The notes under the pieces: model-generated | Told to the model about the DNA's origin: nothing | Databases searched by the model: none | Seen by the model: the letters and a program-made list of their open reading frames with translations, nothing else | Shown: positions 48,064-56,830 of the stretch, in pieces | Position numbering within the stretch: the first letter of the stretch is position 1 | Layout of the letters: the number at the start of each line of letters is the position of its first letter | Made by a program: the position numbers and the translations under genes | Assembly: GCF_027286325.1 (NCBI RefSeq) | Contig: NZ_CP114589.1 | Location: 248,001 to 312,000 of the forward strand | Length of the DNA: 64,000 nt | DNA from: Salinivibrio kushneri | Lineage (GTDB): Bacteria > Pseudomonadota > Gammaproteobacteria > Enterobacterales > Vibrionaceae | Reading direction: 5' to 3'

Positions 48064-48087
48064 AGGGCGCTCAGGCGCCCTTTTTTT
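48064..48087 (+). terminator. Terminator of the cold shock gene
   Basis: GGGCGC-TCAG-GCGCCC followed by seven T, 22 bp past the csp stop. Confidence 0.92.
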
Positions 48088-48154
48088 GTGTCTATCATTT
48101 GGCGAACGTGGTCAACACGGCGGATAGCAAGCGATAGACACAAAACGTTCTAAC

Positions 48155-48200
48155 AAAAAAGCCCCAGCTATCTGGTGTCTCACCAGGCTGGGGCTTTTTT
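48155..48200. terminator. Bidirectional terminator between csp and the TonB2 operon
   Basis: AAAAAAGCCCCAGC pairs with GCTGGGGCTTTTTT around an inner hairpin (CTGGTG / CACCAG). Runs of six T leave on both strands. It ends the leftward TonB2 operon at 48240 and backs up the csp terminator. Confidence 0.9.
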
Positions 48201-48239
48201 ATCAGAGCAACGACCAAGGTCACTCGCTACCTGACTTAA

Positions 48240-49412
48240 TCAGCCTCGCTGCATTTGCTGGCGCTTTTTCAAAAACGTTAACCAGCTCTCTACCGCCTCA
48301 TCAGGGGCAATCTTTTTAGCAATGCGTGCTTGCTTGAGCGCCTGGTCAAACTGCTTCAGTTTGTAGTAGGCGCGCACTTTTGTCAGCGCTATCTCTTTGG
48401 CAGACGCCCCTTGACCCGCCTTATCAAGCGAAGTAAGTGCTTGCTGATAATCGCCTTGTTGAATTTGCATTAACGCTAACTGCCAATGGTATTGGCTATC
48501 TTTTTGTGCCGCCAATTGCCACGCAGAAACAGCCTGAGGCCATTCCCGTGCTTGCTGCCATAGGCTTGCTTGCTGCGCGAGCGTTTGCGCATCTTGTTCG
48601 TTCTCAGGCAAGCGTTTGAGCCACATCGCCGCCCGCTCGGGGACACCCACATTGGCATACAACTGTGCCACCGTGCGCTGCTCACTCGGTTCAAGCGCTA
48701 TTCCTTTTCGCTTGGCGAGTAAATACGTGCTGATCGCCTCTTTCGGCTGCTCTAAGCGGACATAATTAGCCGCCAATTGGCGCCACCATTGCTTATTGTC
48801 AGGCTCGAGCTTCAACAATGCTTTAAGCGTCGGTGTCGCCCCCCGCCATTGCTCAAGTTGTAGCTGCGCCCCCAGCTTCAATGACAGCGCCGACACGCTG
48901 GCCCTATTTTTCACCACACCCTGATACGCCGGATAGGCGTTTAATACCTGGCTCCATTGTTCACGCTGATAGTGCGCCTGCATAATCCGCAGCCACACGT
49001 CTTCAGCTTGATCCGATTTCTCAGTAGGCACCGAGCGTGCGAGCGGATAGTAGTATTGAAGTGCTGCGGCATATTGACCATCAATCAACAATAAATCAGC
49101 GAGCATACGCTTGGTTTGCCAGGCTTGGGCATCTTGCAGCTGTTCACTGTCAACCGCACGTTGAATATGGACGATCGCCTTATCGTTATTGCCATATTGC
49201 CAATAAAACACCCCCAACGCGCGGTCGACAAAGGCTTTGTCGTAGGCGCGTTCAGCAGACAGCGCTTCGAGCACGGCAATCGCCTCCCCCAGTTTGGCGT
49301 CTTGCTCTAACGTTTGTGCTTTTTCAATCGAGCGTGCCACCGAGGGTGACAGCTGGGCAGCCACTGGCAGCGCGGTGAACAATACGAAGGTAACAATGAG
49401 TCGTTTAAACAT
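48240..49412 (-). CDS. Periplasmic TPR protein of the TonB2 system
   Basis: The 390-residue protein has a signal peptide (cleavage after VAAQ, about 20) and then tetratricopeptide-like helical repeats through most of its length (for example LAANYVRLEQPKEAISTYLLA). It is the last gene of a six-gene operon with tonB2, exbD2, exbB2, ttpC and a DUF3450 gene, overlapping tonB2 by one base. The same gene order is known in V. cholerae. It probably scaffolds or tunes the energy-transducing complex. Confidence 0.8.
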   Translation of the reverse strand: MFKRLIVTFVLFTALPVAAQLSPSVARSIEKAQTLEQDAKLGEAIAVLEALSAERAYDKAFVDRALGVFYWQYGNNDKAIVHIQRAVDSEQLQDAQAWQTKRMLADLLLIDGQYAAALQYYYPLARSVPTEKSDQAEDVWLRIMQAHYQREQWSQVLNAYPAYQGVVKNRASVSALSLKLGAQLQLEQWRGATPTLKALLKLEPDNKQWWRQLAANYVRLEQPKEAISTYLLAKRKGIALEPSEQRTVAQLYANVGVPERAAMWLKRLPENEQDAQTLAQQASLWQQAREWPQAVSAWQLAAQKDSQYHWQLALMQIQQGDYQQALTSLDKAGQGASAKEIALTKVRAYYKLKQFDQALKQARIAKKIAPDEAVESWLTFLKKRQQMQRG

Positions 49413-50044
49413 TAGCGTAAGTTAAACTCCAGTTTCACCTGTTGGCCGGGTTGGGCCACGGCCTCTCCGTTAACCACTTTCGGCTCATATTTCCATTTAC
49501 GTAGCGCGCGTAACGCCTCTCGTTCGAAAACACGTGGCGGGTTCGCATCAACCACGGTCAAATCTTGCGGACGTCCCGAGGGACTAATGGTAAAGCTCAC
49601 CACCACAAACCCCTCTAGACCACGTCGCATGGCACGTGGTGGATAGTTGGGTTCGACCCGAAATAGCGGCATCGCCTGCTGATTGTTCGGCCCAGTGCTG
49701 ACATTTAAATCGCCTAGCGACGGGGCTTGCACCATCACGCCTTGAATATTGCTTTGCACATTCAAGTTAGGCATATCCGGCTGTGGCGCAGCGCTGGATT
49801 GTGTCTGCGTTTGGGTGACCGGCGTCGGTGGATCAGGCACCTCTGGCGGTGTCGGGCGCTCAGGAACACTGCGTTGGCGACGTTGTACCTCGGTATCAGG
49901 CTCTTGCATAAAAATATCAATGCTTACTGATTCAGCCGTCTCCTGAGGCCGCTGAGACGATTGTCCGACCATCAGTGCCATCAACATAAACAGGCCAAGC
50001 GTAACCATCAACGCCGCCGGCAATGAGATTAGCCATCGCTTCAT
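49412..50044 (-). CDS. tonB2: TonB2-type energy transducer
   Basis: The 210-residue protein has one N-terminal membrane anchor (about 7-27), a short proline-rich periplasmic linker (PERPTPPEVPDPPTP, about 60-80) and the TonB C-terminal domain (YPPRAMRRGLEGFVVVSFTI, WKYEPKVVNG). It is shorter than TonB1, as TonB2 proteins are. It links the proton motive force of ExbB2/ExbD2 to outer-membrane receptors. It overlaps both neighbours by single bases. Confidence 0.92.
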   Translation of the reverse strand: MKRWLISLPAALMVTLGLFMLMALMVGQSSQRPQETAESVSIDIFMQEPDTEVQRRQRSVPERPTPPEVPDPPTPVTQTQTQSSAAPQPDMPNLNVQSNIQGVMVQAPSLGDLNVSTGPNNQQAMPLFRVEPNYPPRAMRRGLEGFVVVSFTISPSGRPQDLTVVDANPPRVFEREALRALRKWKYEPKVVNGEAVAQPGQQVKLEFNLR

Positions 50045-50448
50045 TACGGCGACTCCGTAGCCAACGCAATGCTGCCAATGCCGGCACCTTTCGCCGCGTC
50101 CATGACTTCAACCACGGTGCCATTGTAGGCCAGCTCATCGGCTTGAATTACCAGCGAGGCATCGGGTTTATCGAGCAACAGGTGTTCCAGCGTCGCTTCT
50201 ACACGTTCCACATCGACAAGACGCTTATCGATGTACACCTCATTCGAGGCGGTGACCGCGACAAAAATACCCGCCTCTTTTTGGCTGGTTGAGTGGCTGG
50301 CTTCCGGACGGTTTACTTCCACGCCAGACTCGCGCACAAACGAGCTGGTGACGATAAAAAAGATCAGCATGATGAACACAATGTCCAGCATGGAGGTTAA
50401 ATCAACCTGCGCTTCTTCGCGCTGTTTTTGGGCTCGAATCAATCGCAT
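50044..50448 (-). CDS. exbD2: ExbD2 biopolymer transport protein
   Basis: The 134-residue protein has one membrane helix (about 17-40) with the essential Asp22 in VDLTSMLDIVFI, then a periplasmic domain. It forms the proton channel with ExbB2. The start overlaps the exbB2 stop (TAATG). Confidence 0.92.
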   Translation of the reverse strand: MRLIRAQKQREEAQVDLTSMLDIVFIMLIFFIVTSSFVRESGVEVNRPEASHSTSQKEAGIFVAVTASNEVYIDKRLVDVERVEATLEHLLLDKPDASLVIQADELAYNGTVVEVMDAAKGAGIGSIALATESP

Positions 50449-50996
50449 TACTGACTCCGAAGCGCCTGCTCCAACGCCACTTCACGGCGTTGACAGGCTT
50501 TAACTAAACGAGCATGGGCAAACATACCGACCAAAGCAGCCACCATGCCTGCCATGGTAGGTAACGTTGCCATTGAAATACCTGAGGCCATTAAACGTGG
50601 CTCACTGGTGCCTTGGCTAGCCATCACATCAAACACAGAAATCATCCCCGTGACCGTGCCTAACAGCCCCAACATCGGACAAATCGCCACCAAGGCTTTA
50701 ATAAAGCCAAGATAACGGCCGAGATCGTGTTGGGCTTGAAACAACCACCCCTCGCGGATGGCACGTGCATACCAAGAATGGTGGTCGTTGCGCGCCTGCC
50801 ACGCTGCAACCCACGCACGACGTTGTGCCGGGAACCGTGAATACAGGTATAGCAGGCGTTCAATCACCAACACCCAACACACCAATACCACCACACCTAG
50901 CCACCAGAGTACGGGCCCGCCTTGCGCCATAAAATGACGCAAAGTACTCCAAATATCCTGCTGACCAAGCTGTGAGAATAACTCGACGTCTATCAT
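50448..50996 (-). CDS. exbB2: ExbB2 MotA/TolQ/ExbB proton-channel protein
   Basis: The 182-residue protein has three membrane segments and the family motif LGLLGTVTGMISVF with the SGISMATLPTMAGM stretch. It is the smaller of two ExbB-type proteins in the operon; the larger, TtpC, lies upstream and overlaps its start (ATGA). Confidence 0.92.
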   Translation of the reverse strand: MIDVELFSQLGQQDIWSTLRHFMAQGGPVLWWLGVVVLVCWVLVIERLLYLYSRFPAQRRAWVAAWQARNDHHSWYARAIREGWLFQAQHDLGRYLGFIKALVAICPMLGLLGTVTGMISVFDVMASQGTSEPRLMASGISMATLPTMAGMVAALVGMFAHARLVKACQRREVALEQALRSQ

Positions 50997-52342
50997 GCCG
51001 CTTGTCCGGTTTCCGCTCGCTGGTCACTGTTTTCAGCTTGTTCAGCCACCAGGCTAATGCTTTGTTTTTCCAGCATGCCACGAATGTGATCGGCTTGCCC
51101 ACTGAGGATATTATGCGCCAGCAGCAACGGAATGGCGGCAATCAAGCCAAGCACTGTGGTTACCAACGCCATCGAGATACCATCTGCCATCACTTTCGGG
51201 TCGCCATTGCCAAACTGGGTGATCACTTGGAAGGTTTCTATCATCCCGGTCACCGTCCCCAGCAAGCCGAGCATCGGCGCTAACGCGGCAAGCAATTTCA
51301 ACATCGAGAGGCCTTTTTCACAGCCTTGCTGTTCATCCACCACCGCTTCCAATAAACGCAGCTCCAGTGATTCCACATCACGCTTTGGTGCATCATGATA
51401 GACCTTCAGCACACGGCCAAGCGGATTGTCTTCTGGCGACTCTGGGTGTTTAAGCTGGCGATGCATCTTGGCGTGAATCGAAAGCAAGACTGCACCGCGA
51501 TAGAGAGCAATTAACAAGCCGACCGCCAATAAGGTCGCGATCACTTTGGCGACGAAGCCACCCTGCGCAAAGCGATCGCTCAAGCTTGGGGCATTTTCAA
51601 GCTGCCCAAGTAACGTGCCACGGGCCGGATCAATCAGTACCGTCTCACCCACTGAAGACACCGCTTGCTCAAGGGTTGACGTGGTTAACGTATTGTCCGG
51701 TTGAGCGCGATACGGCACGGCGACTTGGCGATCGGTTTGCCAATTTAGGTAACCTTGATCATTCACTAAGCCGACGTTGCCCACACGCACCACCGCTTGC
51801 TCCGATGCCACACCTTGCGCATTCACTACCGGTAACGACACGGTTTGCAGCTCACCGCTGGTTTGCATTTGGGTCAGCATCCCTTGCCATAGGGCATTGA
51901 GCTGCTTGAGTGATGGCAATGTATCGGCCGCGACAATATCCGAGACGGTTTGATTAAATGCCGGCTGAGTGATCGCCACATAGCTGGACACGCCATCGGT
52001 TTGAATAGTTTTACTCGCTTGGCGCACCACGCCAAATAGCTCACCTAAACTGCCCGACTCTAAGCGAAGTTTGTCTTCCAACGACGCCAATTGCTGCTCG
52101 TTGTCACTAAAAGTATCACTGAGTTTTTCGGTTTCCGTCTCCAGCGCATTCCGGGTTGCCTTGAGCTGATCACGCTTTTGGCGCAGCTCACGTTCCGTCA
52201 TCGCAAATTGTGCTTCACGCGCTTGGTTGTGCTCACGTGCCTGCTGCTGAGCTTGCTCGGTTTGTCCGACCAAATCATCGGCGTGAGTCAAAGGGGCAAC
52301 CGCGACCAAACAGGCGGCGGCAATCAGGGTTTTCCAGCTCAT
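50993..52342 (-). CDS. ttpC: TtpC, large ExbB-like component of the TonB2 system
   Basis: The 449-residue protein has a signal peptide (cleavage after THA, about 21), a long coiled coil (about 25-95), a periplasmic domain, then membrane segments and a C-terminal MotA/TolQ/ExbB domain (LGLLGTVTGMIETFQ, GISMALVTTVLGL). In Vibrio, TtpC is needed for TonB2-dependent iron uptake. It overlaps the DUF3450 gene upstream and exbB2 downstream by 4 bp each. Confidence 0.9.
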   Translation of the reverse strand: MSWKTLIAAACLVAVAPLTHADDLVGQTEQAQQQAREHNQAREAQFAMTERELRQKRDQLKATRNALETETEKLSDTFSDNEQQLASLEDKLRLESGSLGELFGVVRQASKTIQTDGVSSYVAITQPAFNQTVSDIVAADTLPSLKQLNALWQGMLTQMQTSGELQTVSLPVVNAQGVASEQAVVRVGNVGLVNDQGYLNWQTDRQVAVPYRAQPDNTLTTSTLEQAVSSVGETVLIDPARGTLLGQLENAPSLSDRFAQGGFVAKVIATLLAVGLLIALYRGAVLLSIHAKMHRQLKHPESPEDNPLGRVLKVYHDAPKRDVESLELRLLEAVVDEQQGCEKGLSMLKLLAALAPMLGLLGTVTGMIETFQVITQFGNGDPKVMADGISMALVTTVLGLIAAIPLLLAHNILSGQADHIRGMLEKQSISLVAEQAENSDQRAETGQAA

Positions 52343-53115
52343 GATTTCACCCCTTGGTTGGCACTTAATGGCAAAGATAACAACGACGGGGCCACTTGTT
52401 TTTGTGCCACCGCAAAGGCCTTATCCACCGCTTCACCGGCGCTAGCATCTAGCTCGACCCAGGTTTCATCGCGGGTGCTCCACACCCAATGCTGCTGACC
52501 ATCGAGGCGACGCGCCACCAGCGACACACGGCCCAGATGCAAGACATCCACTTGATGATCGCGGCCGTTAAGCGCAATGGTATCTTGATAGGCATCGAGT
52601 TTGCTGCCGTAATCACGCTCTATCTGATATGCCTCAAGAATACGACGGAATTTTTCTGAGTCCGCCACATCGGCGCGGCCCATCATCGCCTTCAGTTTTT
52701 CAACACGTGCTTGGCGTTGATCGGCTTTGAGCGGAATGTCGTTAGCAAGCCACTGCTCAAGCCCGCCGAGCATGCGATACATCAACGGCACAATGCCTTG
52801 ACGCGTCTCTTTGATCTCGGTGATTTGATCGCGCAGGCTTTGTGCTTCTGCCTGTTGGTTGCTGACTAAGTTTTGTAAGTGATCGCGGTAGATTTCGAGG
52901 TTACTGATTTGCGCCTGGATTTGTTCAATTTCTTGGCGCATGGCTAAACTGCTGTCCGCGCGGCGGTTAATACGAGATTGCGACTGAGCCGCTTCTTGGG
53001 TGGTGTTACCCTCGATGGCTTGCGCCTGTTCGAGCTGATCCGCACTGGCAACGGGCGTCAGGGCCAAACAAGCGGCCACTCCCCAAGCAAGGCGAAAAGA
53101 AGACGATTTTATCAT
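52339..53115 (-). CDS. DUF3450 periplasmic coiled-coil protein of the TonB2 operon
   Basis: ATG 53115 gives a standard signal peptide (MIKSSSFRLAWGVAACLALT, cleavage after ASA). A TTG at 53163 and an ATG at 53133 are alternatives. The 258 residues contain a coiled coil (about 40-105) followed by a compact domain (LQNLVSNQQAEAQSLRDQI, then GRVSLVARRLDGQQHW). It is the first gene of the operon. One good Fur half-site (TGAGAAT at 53167) lies about 50 bp upstream, but the other half is poor. Its partner is probably TtpC. Confidence 0.82.
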   Translation of the reverse strand: MIKSSSFRLAWGVAACLALTPVASADQLEQAQAIEGNTTQEAAQSQSRINRRADSSLAMRQEIEQIQAQISNLEIYRDHLQNLVSNQQAEAQSLRDQITEIKETRQGIVPLMYRMLGGLEQWLANDIPLKADQRQARVEKLKAMMGRADVADSEKFRRILEAYQIERDYGSKLDAYQDTIALNGRDHQVDVLHLGRVSLVARRLDGQQHWVWSTRDETWVELDASAGEAVDKAFAVAQKQVAPSLLSLPLSANQGVKS

Positions 53116-53359
53116 GGTGATATCTGCAAACATGCTTAATGACAGGGCTTTCGCCCCAAACAAAAGTGAGAATAGTTTCTATTTGCGTGTAATGTACCGA
53201 GTTTGGCGGAAAAGATCTAGCCTAGCAGGCCTAGAAACGCGGTAATGTTGCCCATATCAAGTCATGATGAGATGACATTGGGATAAGGCGGGATAGCGCA
53301 AGTGTCTCGCGAATGAGCAGTATCTTAACCACCAAGCAACTCAACGTGATCGAGCCCAA

Positions 53360-54745
53360 TCAGCCAACACAAATCGTGTCACGACCTTTGTTCTTCGCAT
53401 CATACATAAGCTTGTCTGCCCTCACTAATAGTGTGCGAAGCGAGTCCTCTTTTTCTACTTGAGCTAAGCCGACACTCACAGTTAGCAACAAAGCTGGGGC
53501 TTGTTCAATGTTTGCGTCTCTCAATTTATCGACGAGACGCGTCATCACCTCGTGAGCCTCACGGCGATGACAGCCAGGGAATGCGAGTAAAAACTCTTCA
53601 CCTCCCCAACGTGCCACCAAATCACTTTTTCGACATTCGCCTCTTACCAAGTCAGCAAATATAGTCAGCGCTTTATCACCGACATCGTGTCCGTATGTGT
53701 CGTTGATGTTTTTAAAGTTATCAAAGTCCACCAGTGCAATACTCAGCGGCTGCTCATCCGCCAAAGCTTGCATTATTATTTGTTTTAGCGCTTTATCAGC
53801 GTAGCGACGGCTACAAAGACCCGTGAGTGAGTCCGTATTCGCTAACCGTGTGATTTCTTCTTTGGCTTGCTTTAACTCACTGATGTCCCTCATTCTGGCC
53901 AATTCATGCCCAAGCCAGTCAGCAAATAGTTTGATCATTTCATAATCTTGCCGAATAAAAGGACGACAGGGGCTGCCGCTTGAGAAATTGACCGTGCCGT
54001 AACGTTGACCGTCGACAAAAATCGGTGCGCCTAGGTACGCTTCTAAGCCAAAGTTTTTAAAACATGGATGCTCAGCTATTTCACTGGAAGAGACATGGTG
54101 AAAGCCTTGAACATCGTTGGCTTTGTACACATGACTACAGTAGGTGCCCTTCAAGTCAAATACTGTGCCCTCTTCAATCGCGTCGTCAGGGTGGTGGGCG
54201 TGCTTCACGATATAGTCATCATCAATGATCTCACTCACAATACCGATAGGCAGCCCGAACATTTCGCACCCTAATGCCAGGATCTCGAGTGTTCGCTCAC
54301 GAAATGGTAGCTGTCGATTAGACGTAATACCGTGAAGTTTGTTCAGGCCATACTCTGCCTTAAGTTTGACCGTTTCATCGGTGATAAGCCCAACAATCAG
54401 CGCATTGACGCCGTCGTCATTTTTAATGATACCGCCGTTTACCCGGCCTTTAAAAACGTCACCATACTTAGTCAAACAATCGATGTAAAAGGTCTCGTTA
54501 GGTTTGTCACTACGGGCGTTGAAGATCACTTGGCCAACACGAAGAAAATCACTTTCATTTACATAAAGTATTTTTGTTGGCTTTTTTTTCACCTCGTCAA
54601 GCTTATAACCGAAAACCTCAGTAAAGCTATGGTTTACATATATAATCTCTCGGGATGTATTAGCAATGACAGCCGCTTGGTCTAAGTTATCAAAACTTCT
54701 AAAAAGCATGGATAGCTGAGCGGGATTGAAGTACTTCTCTGGCAT
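53360..54745 (-). CDS. PAS-GAF diguanylate cyclase
   Basis: ATG 54745 is preferred to a GTG two codons upstream. The 461 residues contain a PAS domain (about 20-130; REIIYVNHSFTEVFGY), a GAF domain (about 145-290; GAPIFVDGQRYGTVNF) and a C-terminal GGDEF domain with active signature WGGEEF. An RxxD inhibitory site (RKSD) sits five residues before it. No membrane segment is seen. It should make c-di-GMP in response to a soluble ligand. It is a single gene, upstream of the TonB2 operon on the same strand. Confidence 0.9.
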   Translation of the reverse strand: MPEKYFNPAQLSMLFRSFDNLDQAAVIANTSREIIYVNHSFTEVFGYKLDEVKKKPTKILYVNESDFLRVGQVIFNARSDKPNETFYIDCLTKYGDVFKGRVNGGIIKNDDGVNALIVGLITDETVKLKAEYGLNKLHGITSNRQLPFRERTLEILALGCEMFGLPIGIVSEIIDDDYIVKHAHHPDDAIEEGTVFDLKGTYCSHVYKANDVQGFHHVSSSEIAEHPCFKNFGLEAYLGAPIFVDGQRYGTVNFSSGSPCRPFIRQDYEMIKLFADWLGHELARMRDISELKQAKEEITRLANTDSLTGLCSRRYADKALKQIIMQALADEQPLSIALVDFDNFKNINDTYGHDVGDKALTIFADLVRGECRKSDLVARWGGEEFLLAFPGCHRREAHEVMTRLVDKLRDANIEQAPALLLTVSVGLAQVEKEDSLRTLLVRADKLMYDAKNKGRDTICVG

Positions 54746-54884
54746 AATCACGGCTTACAATATCGGACGAATAGATGTAAATAGTAGCCTAATCAACAGG
54801 GGTATTTCTACTAAAACTCTGATTAATGAGACAGATATTAAGTTTGTACTCTTTCCCAGCCGAAGGGGCGTGGGAACGAGATAA

Positions 54885-55124
54885 GCCTATCATTCCACCT
54901 CGCAACATTTTATCAGTCAGCTAAACAATGATGAAGATGTAAAAGCGATTGTAACGGCTGCAATTGATTTAGGGCATACACTTGGTATGACAGTGGTCGC
55001 TGAATGGATTGAAACCGAAAACCAGAGAAAAATACTGCAAGAATTGGGTTGTGATATTGGGCAAGGTTATCTAGTTGCAGCCGCCATGCCAGAGAGTGAG
55101 GCTCGAAGCTGGAATTGGCGATGA
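54885..55124 (+). pseudogene. EAL-domain C-terminal remnant
   Basis: The frame from 54885 to the TGA at 55122 reads FISQLNNDEDVKAIVTAAID, then LGMTVVAEWIETENQ and LGCDIGQGYL, which is the C-terminal part of an EAL phosphodiesterase, including the AExxET and QG motifs. An in-frame stop at 54882 and loss of the EAL, Asp-Asp and KIDR segments show that it is a decayed fragment of about 75 residues with no start. The whole 54746-55347 gap otherwise lacks genes. It lies exactly where the sequence changes to the AT-richer catabolic island. Confidence 0.8.
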
Positions 55125-55296
55125 GTATGGCGCTGTTACGTAAAATAACAAACCGCTTCAATCATCATCTGTGACCTGTTTTGAGGCTCTGATGATTTTA
55201 TCGCGGCTCGGATGAACAGTGCAATGATTTAGGAAACAACGCCTTATTGAGCAGGCAATAATGATTGGCCTAACGCTAACATCGACACTTGCGTTT

Positions 55297-55325
55297 TATA
55301 TCCTCGCCCTGTCGACGAGGATATA
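55297..55325. terminator. Hairpin past the end of the catabolic operon
   Basis: TATATCCTCG and CGAGGATATA form a 10-bp stem with a 9-nt loop, 23 bp after the hydrolase stop. No U-tract follows on the minus strand, so it is a weak terminator or a 3' end stabiliser. Confidence 0.4.
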
Positions 55326-55347
55326 AAGCAAGTTGCTAGGTATCGAC

Positions 55348-56040
55348 TTACTCATCAACTATACGGCTAATAATCCTTGCCACTGTTTCAGGATGTGACA
55401 CTGGCAACCAATGGCCTGCCCCCGCTACTTTATAAGTTTCTGCAGTACTACATACTTCTTTAATAAGCATTTGCTTGTCTTCCCCACAGGCATTATCCTC
55501 ACTACCAAAAACCAGATGCGTCGGTATACCACTTTCGGAAAGTGCTGTACGTGTATCTTGGCGTGTACAAGCAAGCTCGGTTTGGCAAGCGTATTGCTCA
55601 ACAGACAGGTAACCAGCCATATCTAGCAGTAACTGGCGACCTTCACTACCAATATTCTTCTTATCGATATCAGACACTTGCATCATTGCAAGTTCAGTCA
55701 TATCGCCACTATTCTCTGCTTTTTTCAATAACGCTCGACGCTGACTCTGTGATGCTTCAGGATCCGATAGCGCTGTTGATGACACCAGAACCAGCTGTTC
55801 AATACGCTCGGGAAGCAGGCTTAATATTGCCAGCGAGGCAATACCACCAAGAGAGAACCCAACCAGATTAAATTTGTCCGGTAAATCTTCTAATAGGCAC
55901 TCTATCTCTTGTTGCCAGTTTGGATAAGAACCTAGATATTTACATATAACGGGATTGGTTGAGTCTAGTTTCGATATAACTGATTCCCACACCCGCTCAT
56001 TACACATTGTCCCCGCTAGGAATACAATTGGACGCCCCAT
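55348..56040 (-). CDS. Alpha/beta hydrolase
   Basis: The 230-residue hydrolase has the nucleophile elbow GFSLGG (Ser63), with Asp182 and His210 (GAGHWLP) completing the triad. It is small, with a short lid. It is the last gene of the leftward six-gene operon and overlaps the aldolase gene by one base (TGATG). It may open a lactone or cleave an ester before the sugar acid enters the pathway. The substrate is unknown. Confidence 0.8.
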   Translation of the reverse strand: MGRPIVFLAGTMCNERVWESVISKLDSTNPVICKYLGSYPNWQQEIECLLEDLPDKFNLVGFSLGGIASLAILSLLPERIEQLVLVSSTALSDPEASQSQRRALLKKAENSGDMTELAMMQVSDIDKKNIGSEGRQLLLDMAGYLSVEQYACQTELACTRQDTRTALSESGIPTHLVFGSEDNACGEDKQMLIKEVCSTAETYKVAGAGHWLPVSHPETVARIISRIVDE

Positions 56041-56828
56041 CAGTACCCTCCTACACCACTACTTTTGTTATTGCTCGTATTTGATATATTAGCCACAAAG
56101 TTTTGATATGCACTGCGCAATGCACCGGCATCGTTACCAGGCGTAACTAGATCGAATCCTTGGCGTTTTCTTTTTTGTGCATTTTCAAGTCCTGAGCAAA
56201 AAATCCCTGTGAATAAGCCACGACATTTAGCTTGCTGCAGGATATGCAAGATAGCCTGCTCTACTCTCTCGCTATCTGACCCAGGCTTATCACCTAAGCT
56301 ATAGGCTAAGTCGTTGGGGCCAATGTAGATGCCAGTGAGTCCAGGCGTGTCTAGGATTTCATTAAGATTATCAATTGATTGTTGCGACTCTATCATCGCT
56401 AGTATCATTATCTCATCGTCGGCATGATGGATATAATCTGCGCCGCCATATGTCAGTCCTCTTGTTGGCCCAAATGAGCGGGTCCCAATCGGAGGATATC
56501 GGCAAGCAGACACTAACTCTCGACAAATTTCGGGAGTGTCTACACTGGGGCAAATAATCCCGTAGGCTCCAGCATCTAATACTTTCATCACTGTGCTACT
56601 TTCGCAAGAAGGAACGCGTACCAACGGCATCGCGTCAGAAGTGGATACTGCCTGAAAGATATGCACAAGATCAGAAAAGCCGATCATACCATGCTGCATA
56701 TCTACAGTGACACTATCCACTCCGGTGTGAGCGATGACTTCGGCACAATAACTACTCGGAATTGAAATCCAGCTATTAACCATGGTTTCTTTTGCTGAAA
56801 AGCGCTCTAATAATCTGTTTCGTCTCAT
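56040..56828 (-). CDS. HpcH/HpaI-family aldolase
   Basis: ATG 56828 is used; a GTG at 56834 overlapping the cupin stop is an alternative. The 262-residue (beta/alpha)8 aldolase shows the family layout VTVDMQHGMIG, a metal Glu in AMIESQQSI and Asp in IGPNDLAYSLG. Class II pyruvate-dependent aldolases of this family cleave 2-keto-3-deoxy or 4-hydroxy-2-oxo acids to pyruvate or a related keto acid plus an aldehyde. It is not part of the known OtnI-OtnK-OtnC route, so it implies another reaction in this operon. Confidence 0.85.
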   Translation of the reverse strand: MRRNRLLERFSAKETMVNSWISIPSSYCAEVIAHTGVDSVTVDMQHGMIGFSDLVHIFQAVSTSDAMPLVRVPSCESSTVMKVLDAGAYGIICPSVDTPEICRELVSACRYPPIGTRSFGPTRGLTYGGADYIHHADDEIMILAMIESQQSIDNLNEILDTPGLTGIYIGPNDLAYSLGDKPGSDSERVEQAILHILQQAKCRGLFTGIFCSGLENAQKRKRQGFDLVTPGNDAGALRSAYQNFVANISNTSNNKSSGVGGY

Positions 56829-56830
56829 AA

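Noticed and set aside
53161..53180. Fur box before the TonB2 operon
   Set aside because: Only one half (TGAGAAT) is good; the full 7-1-7 match is about 9 of 14, too weak to list as a site.
54913..55161. 82-codon minus-strand frame at the EAL remnant
   Set aside because: The complementary strand clearly encodes EAL-domain residues, so this frame is a shadow.
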